Shown here one piece after another: positions 22,935 through 30,420 of a stretch of 32,271 nucleotides of DNA. The position numbers and the translations under genes are program-made. The first letter of the stretch is position 1. Every line of letters starts with the position of its first letter. This stretch comes from an uncultured Alphaproteobacteria bacterium (lineage in GTDB: Bacteria > Pseudomonadota > Alphaproteobacteria > Rhodobacterales > Rhodobacteraceae): positions 1-32,271 of the forward strand of contig CACBRT010000012.1 of assembly GCA_902541695.1 (NCBI GenBank), written 5' to 3'. The notes below the pieces were generated by a model. The model did no database searches. It saw nothing but the letters and a program-made list of their open reading frames with translations, and had not been told where the DNA came from.

Positions 22935-23785
22935 CAGATTTCCTTGGTTGCATCTATTATTTTTAGTTTAAAATCTCTATCATGGTTCAAGCTAGGAATT
23001 TTTTCACGCGTATCTTTAACATCGGCAAGATTTATTTTTGCAGATACAACTCTAGAGCCTACTCCTCCATCAGCTAAAACATTACCCCATGGATCAATCA
23101 CAAGAGAATGTCCATAACACTCTCCACCGCCATCAATCGAACCTGTAGCACACGCAGAAATAACAAATGCTCCATTTTCAATAGCTCGGGCTCTGTTTAA
23201 GACATGCCAGTGTGCTTCTCCAGTTTTTTTTGTAAATGCAGAAGGAACCATCAAAACTTCAGATCCCTGCTTCGCCATAGATCTATACAATTGAGCAAAT
23301 CTTAGGTCATAACATACAGAAAAACCAAAAATTCCAAATGGTGTTTTAGCTATTGAAGATTGATTACCTGGATTGACAGTTTCACTTTCCAAAAATTTGT
23401 TTTCATCATCACCTAAATCAATATCAAAAAGATGAATCTTATCGTATCTATGTGTTATTTCACCTTCATTATTAAGTAAAATACTACGATTAAAATATTT
23501 TTCACTGTTATATGAAATAGCTATTGAACCAATAGATATCCATACATTATTTTTTTGAGCGAAACTTTTAAATTTTATTAAAAATGGGTGATCATCTTCC
23601 TCTGTATGAGGTGGAATAAATCGGCCATTCTTACTTTTTAATCCACCACAATATTCCGGAAAACAAATAATGGATGGATCATCATTTAAAGATTTCTCGG
23701 CTAATTTTAAACCTTCCTCAATAGCTGAATCGAAATCAGGCCTTGGGTGTGTTTGTAAACAAGAAGCTATAAATGAAATTGACAT
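22934..23785 (-). CDS. Nitrilase-superfamily carbon-nitrogen hydrolase (omega-amidase/Nit-like)
   Basis: 283 residues, normal for the Nit/omega-amidase branch. The catalytic triad is E44 (C-F-P-E-Y-C), K116 (R-Y-D-K-I-H-L-F-D) and C158 (F-S-V-C-Y-D-L-R-F). R-Y-D-K-I-H-L-F and C-Y-D-L-R-F closely match the Nit1/Nit2 branch, whose members hydrolyse omega-amides such as 2-oxoglutaramate or deaminated glutathione. The gene starts one base after the stop of the 137-residue unknown and overlaps the 190-residue unknown by one base. In an operon with a gamma-glutamyl-type ligase and split glutamate synthase, cleavage of an amide made or released by those enzymes is plausible (inference). Confidence 0.88.
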   Translation of the reverse strand: MSISFIASCLQTHPRPDFDSAIEEGLKLAEKSLNDDPSIICFPEYCGGLKSKNGRFIPPHTEEDDHPFLIKFKSFAQKNNVWISIGSIAISYNSEKYFNRSILLNNEGEITHRYDKIHLFDIDLGDDENKFLESETVNPGNQSSIAKTPFGIFGFSVCYDLRFAQLYRSMAKQGSEVLMVPSAFTKKTGEAHWHVLNRARAIENGAFVISACATGSIDGGGECYGHSLVIDPWGNVLADGGVGSRVVSAKINLADVKDTREKIPSLNHDRDFKLKIIDATKEI

Positions 23786-23786
23786 T

Positions 23787-24200
23787 TTAAAATTTCATAT
23801 ATGCCTTTCTTAAGGTTACAAGAGGATGCCTATCAGACATTTGAAATTTTAATAATAGTTCTCGTGCAATCATGTCTCTGTCTTGTTGATTATCCGGTAA
23901 TTCAATACTGTCTGGAACTCGAACCCAACCATTTATATTTCTATCAAAAACGGCTGGCTTTCCTTCTTCATAACCCATGTGAATATCCTCAAGCCAGTTC
24001 AAATCATCCCAACCCATTATCTCCATATACTTTTTTAGAAAAGGGGTTAACCTGTCATAATCTGGAACTAAATTAACGTCATATCTGTAACCAATATGTT
24101 GGCCTATCTCTTTTTCTCTTTCACTATCTAATCCTTCGGCATCCTCTAAAAATTGATCGACACCTTTTATTTCAGAACCTCTATACTGTGTTCCAGCCAT
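23787..24200 (-). CDS. Unknown acidic protein next to the split glutamate synthase (137 residues)
   Basis: Not recognised. It is acidic and soluble, without transmembrane segments. It begins M-A-G-T-Q-Y-R-G-S-E-I-K-G-V-D-Q-F-L-E-D-A, has aromatic/acidic stretches in the middle (E-I-M-G-W-D-D-L-N-W-L-E-D-I, G-W-V-R-V-P-D) and ends with a basic tail, L-R-K-A-Y-M-K-F. It lies 11 bases after the FMN-binding glutamate synthase stop and one base before the nitrilase, deep inside a tightly spaced operon. A role as a small subunit or assembly partner of the synthase is possible but unproven. Confidence 0.8.
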   Translation of the reverse strand: MAGTQYRGSEIKGVDQFLEDAEGLDSEREKEIGQHIGYRYDVNLVPDYDRLTPFLKKYMEIMGWDDLNWLEDIHMGYEEGKPAVFDRNINGWVRVPDSIELPDNQQDRDMIARELLLKFQMSDRHPLVTLRKAYMKF

Positions 24201-24211
24201 ATTTGATCTCC

Positions 24212-25576
24212 CTAAAAATGATGATAATCGTCTATTCCAACTGTGTGATTAGTTCCTGCTAATGGAACACCAGCCATAGCTGACGCCTCCATGGTTAACG
24301 CTGCTAAATCTTCAGGTTCTAAAGAATGAAGATTAGTTTTTCCACACGCTCTTGCAAATAATTGAGCTTCAATAGTGAGGGTATGTAGAAAATTGTAAAC
24401 ACGCTCTGCAGCTTCATCAGGATCAAGTCTAGATCTTAAAGCTGGATCTTGAGTTGCAACTCCAACAGGACATCTTCCAGTATGACAATGGTAACATTCC
24501 CCAGCTTCTACACCCATTTCTTCAGGATAATTAGCTTCTGGTATATCTTTATTACAATTTAATGCCATTAAGGCAGAATGACCAATTGAAATAGCGTCAG
24601 CACCTAATGCAATCGCTTTAGCCACATCTGCACCATTTCTTATTCCACCAGCATATATTAGCGTTATATCACCTCTTTTTCCTAGGTCATCGATAGCTTT
24701 TCTAGCTTGACGAATTCCTGCCATACCTGGTACCCCTGTATCTTCAGTAGCAAGATGAGGACCGGCTCCAGTTCCTCCTTCCATACCATCGATATAAATA
24801 GAGTCTGGATCACACTTAACCGCCATTCTTACGTCATCATAAACTCTGGCAGCACCTAACTTAAGTTGAATTGGAATTTGCCAATCTGTTGCTTCTCTTA
24901 TCTCTTGAATTTTTAAGGCCAGATCATCTGGTCCCAGCCAATCAGGATGCCTTGCAGGGGATCTTTGATCGATACCTGCTGGTAGAGAACGCATCTCTGC
25001 AACTTGATCAGTTACTTTCTGACCCATCAGATGTCCGCCTAAACCAACTTTACAACCTTGTCCAATAAAAAACTCACAACCATCTGCTAAAACTAAATGA
25101 TGGGGATTAAAACCATATCTTGATTGTATACACTGATAAAACCACTTTGAAGAATACCGCCTTTCGTCTGGAATCATGCCACCTTCTCCAGAACAAGTAG
25201 CAGTACCTGCCATTGTTGCACCCCTTGCTAAAGCAGTTTTAGCCTCATAACTAAGAGCTCCAAAACTCATCCCAGTAATATAAACAGGAATGTCAAGCTC
25301 TAATGGTCTCTTTGCTCTTGGACCAATAACTGTTTTTGTTTCGCACTTTTCACGATATCCTTCGATTACAAATCTTGTTAATGTTCCAGGTAGAAAAGTT
25401 AAATCATCCCAGTGGGGTATTTTTTTAAATAATGAAAATCCCCTCATTCTATATCTTCCAAGTTCTGCTTTTATGTGAATATCATCCATCACACGGGGTG
25501 GAAAAACAAAAGAGTTCCCTAATCTATATGGATCTCTATTGAGTGGTTTTTTATTTATTGGATTTCCGTCAGCCAT
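24212..25576 (-). CDS. FMN/Fe-S glutamate synthase domain 2 protein (MgsC/GlxD-like)
   Basis: 454 residues forming the FMN-binding TIM barrel of glutamate synthase as a separate protein. I-P-V-Y-I-T-G-M-S-F-G-A-L-S begins near residue 96, K-L-G-A-A-R near 239, Y-I-D-G-M-E-G-G-T-G-A near 261, and A-G-G-I-R-N-G-A-D-V-A-K near 309. The 3Fe-4S ligands are C361-x2-C364-x4-C369. It closely resembles MgsC of N-methylglutamate synthase and rhizobial GlxD. With the GXGXG and class II amidotransferase proteins encoded just upstream it should form a three-protein synthase that transfers an amine from a gamma-glutamylamide or glutamine to 2-oxoglutarate or a related acceptor. The exact substrate is uncertain because the associated ligase is not the usual neighbouring GmaS. 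Confidence 0.88.
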   Translation of the reverse strand: MADGNPINKKPLNRDPYRLGNSFVFPPRVMDDIHIKAELGRYRMRGFSLFKKIPHWDDLTFLPGTLTRFVIEGYREKCETKTVIGPRAKRPLELDIPVYITGMSFGALSYEAKTALARGATMAGTATCSGEGGMIPDERRYSSKWFYQCIQSRYGFNPHHLVLADGCEFFIGQGCKVGLGGHLMGQKVTDQVAEMRSLPAGIDQRSPARHPDWLGPDDLALKIQEIREATDWQIPIQLKLGAARVYDDVRMAVKCDPDSIYIDGMEGGTGAGPHLATEDTGVPGMAGIRQARKAIDDLGKRGDITLIYAGGIRNGADVAKAIALGADAISIGHSALMALNCNKDIPEANYPEEMGVEAGECYHCHTGRCPVGVATQDPALRSRLDPDEAAERVYNFLHTLTIEAQLFARACGKTNLHSLEPEDLAALTMEASAMAGVPLAGTNHTVGIDDYHHF

Positions 25577-25602
25577 TTTATTCCTCTAGTTAATTTAATA
25601 AG

Positions 25603-26472
25603 TTATAGTATTAGTTTTTTCTCAGTAGGTTCTAGATTATCATAATTCCAAAGTTGTTTCCCTGCGACAACTTTGGTAAAATGATCTACACCTTTTGAAG
25701 GTAGAAGTCCGTACTGTTTTAGTTTTCTATGAAGCCAATCTTTATCAAGTTGAGTAAGTTCAGCTTCAACTGCGTCTACACCATAAGACTTAATTTCTCC
25801 GCCAATATAAATAGTACCATCATACATAGAATCACCAAGGTTTTTACCAGCATTCCCACATACAATCATTCTACCACGTTGCATCATAAATCCTGAAAGG
25901 GCTCCAGTATCACCTCCTACGATGATGGTACCACCTTTCATGTCTATCCCTGTTCTTGAACCAACTGATCCTTTACAAACTAAATCTCCACCTCTGATAG
26001 CGGCACCAAAAGTTGAACCAGCGTTTTTCTCAATTAAAACAGTACCTGACATCATATTTTCACCACAGGACCAGCCAACTCTACCATTTACTCTAACATT
26101 AGGTCCATCAATAAGACCTACCCCAAAGTATCCAGTAGAGCCCTCAATTATTAAGTTCAACTTACTTAAAATACCGACAGCTAGAGAGTGTTTTCCTCTA
26201 GGATTTTTTAAAACTATAGTTCCATAACCTTTGGACATAAGATTCCTAATTTCAGAATTAACCTCTGTGGATGTCATATCTGCAGTATCAAGCTCAGTTC
26301 TTTTATTGAAATCAACTTGAGGAGCCCATGGATATTCAAATCGTTCAGTTTCACCTGGATCAAATTCCATAAACATTGACCGACCAGTCAATTGTTCACT
26401 AGTCATTCCAAGAGCTTTAACACGCTCTTCTTGGATCATAGATTTTAACTCATTTTCAGTTATGCTTGCCAT
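25603..26472 (-). CDS. GXGXG-domain protein of split glutamate synthase (MgsB/GlxC-like)
   Basis: 289 residues. Residues ~95-250 are the right-handed beta-helix of the glutamate synthase C-terminal domain, with regular G-x-x-G-x-x repeats (G-V-G-L-I-D-G-P, G-S-V-G-S-R-T-G, K-G-G-T-I-I-V-G-G-D-T-G, C-G-N-A-G-K-N-L-G-D-S-M). An N-terminal segment of ~90 residues makes it longer than the MgsB/GlxC proteins I recall (~225). In glutamate synthase this domain links the amidotransferase and the FMN barrel. Its start overlaps the amidotransferase stop by 13 bases, and the FMN protein follows after 26 bases. The N-terminal extension may be specific to this operon type. Confidence 0.87.
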   Translation of the reverse strand: MASITENELKSMIQEERVKALGMTSEQLTGRSMFMEFDPGETERFEYPWAPQVDFNKRTELDTADMTSTEVNSEIRNLMSKGYGTIVLKNPRGKHSLAVGILSKLNLIIEGSTGYFGVGLIDGPNVRVNGRVGWSCGENMMSGTVLIEKNAGSTFGAAIRGGDLVCKGSVGSRTGIDMKGGTIIVGGDTGALSGFMMQRGRMIVCGNAGKNLGDSMYDGTIYIGGEIKSYGVDAVEAELTQLDKDWLHRKLKQYGLLPSKGVDHFTKVVAGKQLWNYDNLEPTEKKLIL

Positions 26473-27392
26473 ACTCTTACCTCCTCATCATAGGGATCAG
26501 AAGTATCAATTTCTTGGGGAAGAATCGCCCTGATTGCAACTTCTTCTGATGCCATTGCAATTAAATCGTCACTTTCATAAAGAACTAGCGGTTTTGCAGC
26601 CATCGTATCTTTTGCCATACCCAATTGATCTTTTGTAGCAACTAAATATGTAAAAACACCATCAATCTCTTCAATAGACTGCTTCAAACTATTTTCCAGA
26701 CTAGTTCCTAAAGAAAGATTATGAGCAGTGTAAACTGCTAAAAGTTCACTATCACAATTAGATGTAAAACGATGTCCTTTCTTTTCCATCTGTCTTCTCA
26801 TTATCCAATAATTTGTAATTTGGCCATTGTGGACAACTGATACGTCATTATATGGAAAAGCCCAATATGGATGTGCTGACCTAATATCAACATCTGATTC
26901 TGTTGCCATTCTTGTATGACCAATACCATGAGTACCTTTAAACGAATTTAATCCGTAAGCATTAGATACATCAGAGGCGTCTCCAAGGTCTTTTATTAAT
27001 TCTAAGCCCTTTCCTACAGATAATATTTCCGCTCCATTTACTTCTTCAATGTGTTCAGCAAGCTTTCCTAAATCACCATTAAAAGAAAACTCGTATCTGT
27101 AAGAGTAATCATTAATTTTATCTTTTTTGGTAACCTTCACCCCATGTTCATCAATAAAAGAATCTACCTGATTTATTCTCCGATCTAATTCAGCATAAAT
27201 CCCACTGCCCCTTTGCATATCTTCAGCTTCAGCAATTTTCAAACGCATTACTAAATCATTTACTTCATTACCGTACACTGCATATCCAGTAGAGTCAGGA
27301 CCTCTATGCTTTAAAGCTTGAAGCATTTGCGTCATTTCAAACCCTACCAAAGAAGATTTTCCTTTATGTATTAACCCTGCAATTCCACACAT
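26460..27392 (-). CDS. Class II glutamine amidotransferase subunit (MgsA/GlxB-like)
   Basis: 310 residues. The N-terminal nucleophile Cys2 (M-C-G-I-A-G-L) is followed by L-K-H-R-G-P-D-S-T-G-Y, then G-H-T-R-M-A-T near 180, H-N-G-Q-I-T-N-Y near 206 and N-C-D-S-E near 227, the Ntn-type amidotransferase signature of glutamate synthase and PurF. An insertion of about 100 residues (~70-160) separates the nucleophile region from G-H-T-R. The Cys must be exposed by removal of Met1. It should hydrolyse glutamine or a gamma-glutamylamide and pass on the ammonia or amine. A G5 ribosome site precedes the ATG, 53 bases after the ligase gene. Confidence 0.88.
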   Translation of the reverse strand: MCGIAGLIHKGKSSLVGFEMTQMLQALKHRGPDSTGYAVYGNEVNDLVMRLKIAEAEDMQRGSGIYAELDRRINQVDSFIDEHGVKVTKKDKINDYSYRYEFSFNGDLGKLAEHIEEVNGAEILSVGKGLELIKDLGDASDVSNAYGLNSFKGTHGIGHTRMATESDVDIRSAHPYWAFPYNDVSVVHNGQITNYWIMRRQMEKKGHRFTSNCDSELLAVYTAHNLSLGTSLENSLKQSIEEIDGVFTYLVATKDQLGMAKDTMAAKPLVLYESDDLIAMASEEVAIRAILPQEIDTSDPYDEEVRVWQA

Positions 27393-27400
27393 AAAAAGTT

Positions 27401-27405
27401 CCCCC
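27401..27405 (-). promoter_or_regulatory. G5 Shine-Dalgarno of the class II amidotransferase gene
   Basis: On the - strand GGGGG-AACTTTTT leads to the ATG at 27392. It is one of five G-run ribosome sites noted. Confidence 0.5.
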
Positions 27406-27445
27406 TAACAAATATAATTTCATTTTAAATTCTAATTAAATACAT

Positions 27446-28927
27446 TTATGGCAAACACTCCATGTATGTATCGTTATCCCAGTCAGTAACAGTAGACATG
27501 AAACGCGCCCATTCATCAGACTTATATTCATGATATAATCTATACATTTCGCCTGGCATGCCTTTTTGTATTACTGGATCGTTAGATAAAGCTTCTAGAG
27601 ATTCACCTAAGGACATTGGAAGTTTTTTAACTTGTTTACCTTCCTCCATTGCTTGGTAAATATTTCTTTCTTCAGGTGGTCCTGGATCAAGTTTATTATC
27701 AATACCATCATCTGCAGCTGCAAGAATTGTTGAACCCATCAAGTAAGGGTTTACCATGGAGTCAACAGACCTATATTCAAATCTTCCAGGTGCAGAAACT
27801 CTAAGACCAGTGGTTCTATTTTGAAATCCCCAATCAGCAAAAACAGGAGCCCAAAAACCAGTATCCCATAATCTTCTATAAGAATTGACAGTAGAACAAC
27901 CAATTGCTGTTAAAGCTCTAAGATGGTGTACTATCCCTCCGATTGCCTCTAATCCAGCTTTTTGTGGCATTTGTGGATCATCGCCATCTGGCATAAAAGT
28001 ATTTTCTCCACCTTTTACATGCATATAATTTTCTTGCATACCTGGGAGGTTTTTGGGGTCATTACCCATTGGTATGAATACATCCTCACCACCTCTCCAT
28101 AGAGACATGTTGTGATGGCAACCTGACGCAGAAACTCCCATAAATGGTTTACTCATAAAACAAGCAAAAATTCCAAATTCTCGAGCAACCTGCGCACAGA
28201 TTTGCCTGTAGGTGGTAAGTCTATCAGCATTCCTTAGAACATCATCAAAGGTAAAATTGAGTTCTAGCTGACCAGGAGCATCTTCATGATCCCCTTGTAT
28301 CATATCAAGCCCCATTAATCTGGCATATTCAATGACCTTCATATAAACAGGTCTTAAACTTTCAAATTGGTCGATGTGATAACAATAAGGCTTTGAATAA
28401 CCATCTTTTGGCTTACCATTTTCATCAAATTTCAACCACATCATCTCTGGTTCAGTACCCATTCTTAACTTCAAACCATTGTGTTTATTTGAAAATTCGT
28501 CATGCAACCTTCTGAGATTACCTCTACAATCAGCTGTAAGAAATGCTCCAGGAGCTTCACGTTCTTCTCTATTTCTAAATAACGTACAGTAAAATCTGGC
28601 AACTCTTTTATCCCACGGCAATTGCATAAAAGTCTCTGGTTCGGGAATACCAACAAGTTCAGCTGCTTCAGGACCATAACCAAGGTAGTCTCCAGCTCTA
28701 TTGGTAAAAAGATTAACCGTCGCACCATAAACTAATTGAAAACCTTTTTTTGCAACACTTTCCCAATGATCTGCTGGAATCCCTTTACCCATGATTTTCC
28801 CAGTTACAGACACAAACTGTAAATAAAGATAAGTTATACCTAACTCATCTATTTTTTTTCTTACCTCTTTGACTTTATCGTCTCTTCCTGGAGCCTCTAC
28901 AAACTCCTCAATATCTTTCTTTGACAC
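27446..28927 (-). CDS. Glutamine synthetase-like ligase (GlnT/type III-like), paralogue of GmaS
   Basis: 493 residues from a GTG with a perfect GGAGG five bases upstream. GS signatures: G-T-E-P-E-M-M near 156, Q-G-D-H-E-D-A-P-G-Q-L-E-L-N near 215, S-G-C-H-H-N-M-S near 267, N-S-Y-R-R near 341 and R-F-E-Y-R-S near 390. An insertion around 280-315 (M-P-D-G-D-D-P-Q) is absent from the gmaS product of this window. It belongs to the GlnT-like branch and probably joins glutamate with ammonia or an amine. Its place between the SoxB-like oxidoreductase (22-base gap) and the split glutamate synthase suggests it supplies the gamma-glutamyl substrate to that synthase. Which amine it uses cannot be read from sequence. 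Confidence 0.87.
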   Translation of the reverse strand: MSKKDIEEFVEAPGRDDKVKEVRKKIDELGITYLYLQFVSVTGKIMGKGIPADHWESVAKKGFQLVYGATVNLFTNRAGDYLGYGPEAAELVGIPEPETFMQLPWDKRVARFYCTLFRNREEREAPGAFLTADCRGNLRRLHDEFSNKHNGLKLRMGTEPEMMWLKFDENGKPKDGYSKPYCYHIDQFESLRPVYMKVIEYARLMGLDMIQGDHEDAPGQLELNFTFDDVLRNADRLTTYRQICAQVAREFGIFACFMSKPFMGVSASGCHHNMSLWRGGEDVFIPMGNDPKNLPGMQENYMHVKGGENTFMPDGDDPQMPQKAGLEAIGGIVHHLRALTAIGCSTVNSYRRLWDTGFWAPVFADWGFQNRTTGLRVSAPGRFEYRSVDSMVNPYLMGSTILAAADDGIDNKLDPGPPEERNIYQAMEEGKQVKKLPMSLGESLEALSNDPVIQKGMPGEMYRLYHEYKSDEWARFMSTVTDWDNDTYMECLP

Positions 28928-28949
28928 ATCTTCCTCCTTTAACTACTTT

Positions 28950-30293
28950 TTAACTCCACGGATATGGACTATTTGATACGGGATGTAGCTCTCCTTTACT
29001 AAACCTATCGAATCTAAAAGGTTTTAATAGATCTTGTTCATCTCCTAATATTTCGTCAGCTATTAAATGACCTACTCCTATCATTTTCCATCCATGGTTT
29101 GAATCAGCAATAACTGCTACATTTTCTTTAAAATGATCAAAAACAGGAAAACTATCAGGAGTAAAACAACCAATACCTCCAGATGGGTCTTTATGATATT
29201 TTGGCATTGATCCTTCAAACCTTTTATGACAATGAGCAAGTGCCGATACCCACATGTGAGCAAATTCCTTACTAGAAATAAACTCGGGACTTGATGGACC
29301 ATAAGGATCAACCTTAACTTCATCTACAGGGGTATCAACTTTATAAGGGGATGCTCCACCTTGTATTCCTCCAAAATGCCAATCAGGCTTATAATAAATA
29401 CCCCACATGTCTTTGGTTATTACTGAACCATCAACATCAGAAATTAATGGTGCATCAGTATCTACGTGAATTACAGGAGGTATATTACCATCATTTGTTT
29501 TTAGGGTATCTGGTTCAACTTTTAGTACACCTTCCTCCAATTGCCAGTATCTCCACATATCAACATCATTATGTATTTCACCTTTCAAGTCTTTAACTTG
29601 GATCTGCTTAGGCAAATCAAGCATATTCCAAAAGTCTCTTACCCAAGGGCCAGCACCTACAACAATTCTTTCACAATCAATAGTTCCTAAGTTTGTTTCA
29701 ACTGATTTTACGGTATCAGACCCACTACTTAAATTAAAACCTTTAACCTCTACACCTGTTATAATCCTAACACCTAAGGCCTCAACTTTAGAAGCTAGAG
29801 AATACATTGCTTTGGTTTGGTTTGAATACCCACCTTTTTTTTCATGAAGAACAGAGGTTATTCCTTTAGCTTGCCAATCATCAAAAATTCCCCTCATGTA
29901 TTTTGTAGATGCGTTTTCACCCTCTATAAAAACACTTTCATAACCTATAGCTTGCTGTTGTTCATAAATTTTAGAAACATCATCTCTCATAGCCTCACAA
30001 GAAATTTGCATGTAACCTACAGGGTGATAGTGAAGACCTGAAGGATCACTTTCCCATAAATTGACAGAATGAGCCATTAATTCTCTCATTGCAGGTTGAA
30101 AATAGTTATTTCGCACAACACCACAAGCTATACCAGATGCTCCAGAAGCTATCCCAGATTTTTCAAGTACTACTATTCTTCCTTCTACATCTTCATCTTG
30201 CTCATTAAGCTTTTTTGCCAATCGCCAAGCTGTAGATAGACCATGGATGCCTGCACCAATAATAATATATTCAGAAAAATTAGGAAATGACAT
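28950..30293 (-). CDS. FAD-dependent amine/amino acid oxidoreductase, SoxB/MgdA-like (DAO family)
   Basis: 447 residues. FAD motif I-G13-A-G15-I-H-G18-L-S-T-A-W; then G-A-S-G-I-A-C-G-V-V-R-N-N-Y-F, which parallels the V-R-S-N-Y segment of sarcosine oxidase beta (SoxB) and MgdA; V-G-A-G-P-W-V near 228; and a C-terminal G-W-K-M-I-G-V-G-H-L-I-A-D segment that binds flavin. Such enzymes oxidise N-methyl or secondary amino acids. No SoxA/MgdC alpha, SoxD or SoxG partner gene is present, so it may work alone or with the unknown proteins downstream. It is the first gene of the - strand operon, has AGGGAG before its ATG, and is divergent from the GntR gene. N-methylglutamate, sarcosine or a D-amino acid are all possible substrates. 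Confidence 0.87.
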   Translation of the reverse strand: MSFPNFSEYIIIGAGIHGLSTAWRLAKKLNEQDEDVEGRIVVLEKSGIASGASGIACGVVRNNYFQPAMRELMAHSVNLWESDPSGLHYHPVGYMQISCEAMRDDVSKIYEQQQAIGYESVFIEGENASTKYMRGIFDDWQAKGITSVLHEKKGGYSNQTKAMYSLASKVEALGVRIITGVEVKGFNLSSGSDTVKSVETNLGTIDCERIVVGAGPWVRDFWNMLDLPKQIQVKDLKGEIHNDVDMWRYWQLEEGVLKVEPDTLKTNDGNIPPVIHVDTDAPLISDVDGSVITKDMWGIYYKPDWHFGGIQGGASPYKVDTPVDEVKVDPYGPSSPEFISSKEFAHMWVSALAHCHKRFEGSMPKYHKDPSGGIGCFTPDSFPVFDHFKENVAVIADSNHGWKMIGVGHLIADEILGDEQDLLKPFRFDRFSKGELHPVSNSPYPWS

Positions 30294-30341
30294 AATTTAT
30301 ACTCCCTATATTGTTATGATTCATACTCTAATCCAAAAAAT

Positions 30342-30370
30342 TACCAAATTCAAACATAAAAAGTACCAAA
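30342..30370. promoter_or_regulatory. Repeated TACCAAA elements, candidate GntR operators
   Basis: TACCAAA occurs at 30342-30348 and 30364-30370, and its inverse TTTGGTA at 30390-30396, all within the 127-base gap between the divergent oxidoreductase and GntR starts. The last two form an inverted repeat with a 19-base centre that covers the GntR promoter. On the - strand a weak TTGAAT/TAGAGT pair (spacer 17) brackets the first element. The arrangement fits control of both directions by the adjacent regulator (inference). Confidence 0.45.
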
Positions 30371-30374
30371 AAAC

Positions 30375-30402
30375 TTGATATTTTAAATATTTGGTATATA
30401 AT
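30375..30402 (+). promoter_or_regulatory. Near-consensus sigma-70 promoter of the GntR gene
   Basis: TTGATA (30375-30380), a 16-base spacer, then a perfect TATAAT (30397-30402). The GntR ATG lies only 18 bases beyond, with GAGAGG as ribosome site, giving a very short leader. The TTTGGTA element abuts the -10 box, so binding there would block the promoter. Confidence 0.7.
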
Positions 30403-30420
30403 CGGTATAGAGAGGTACAA

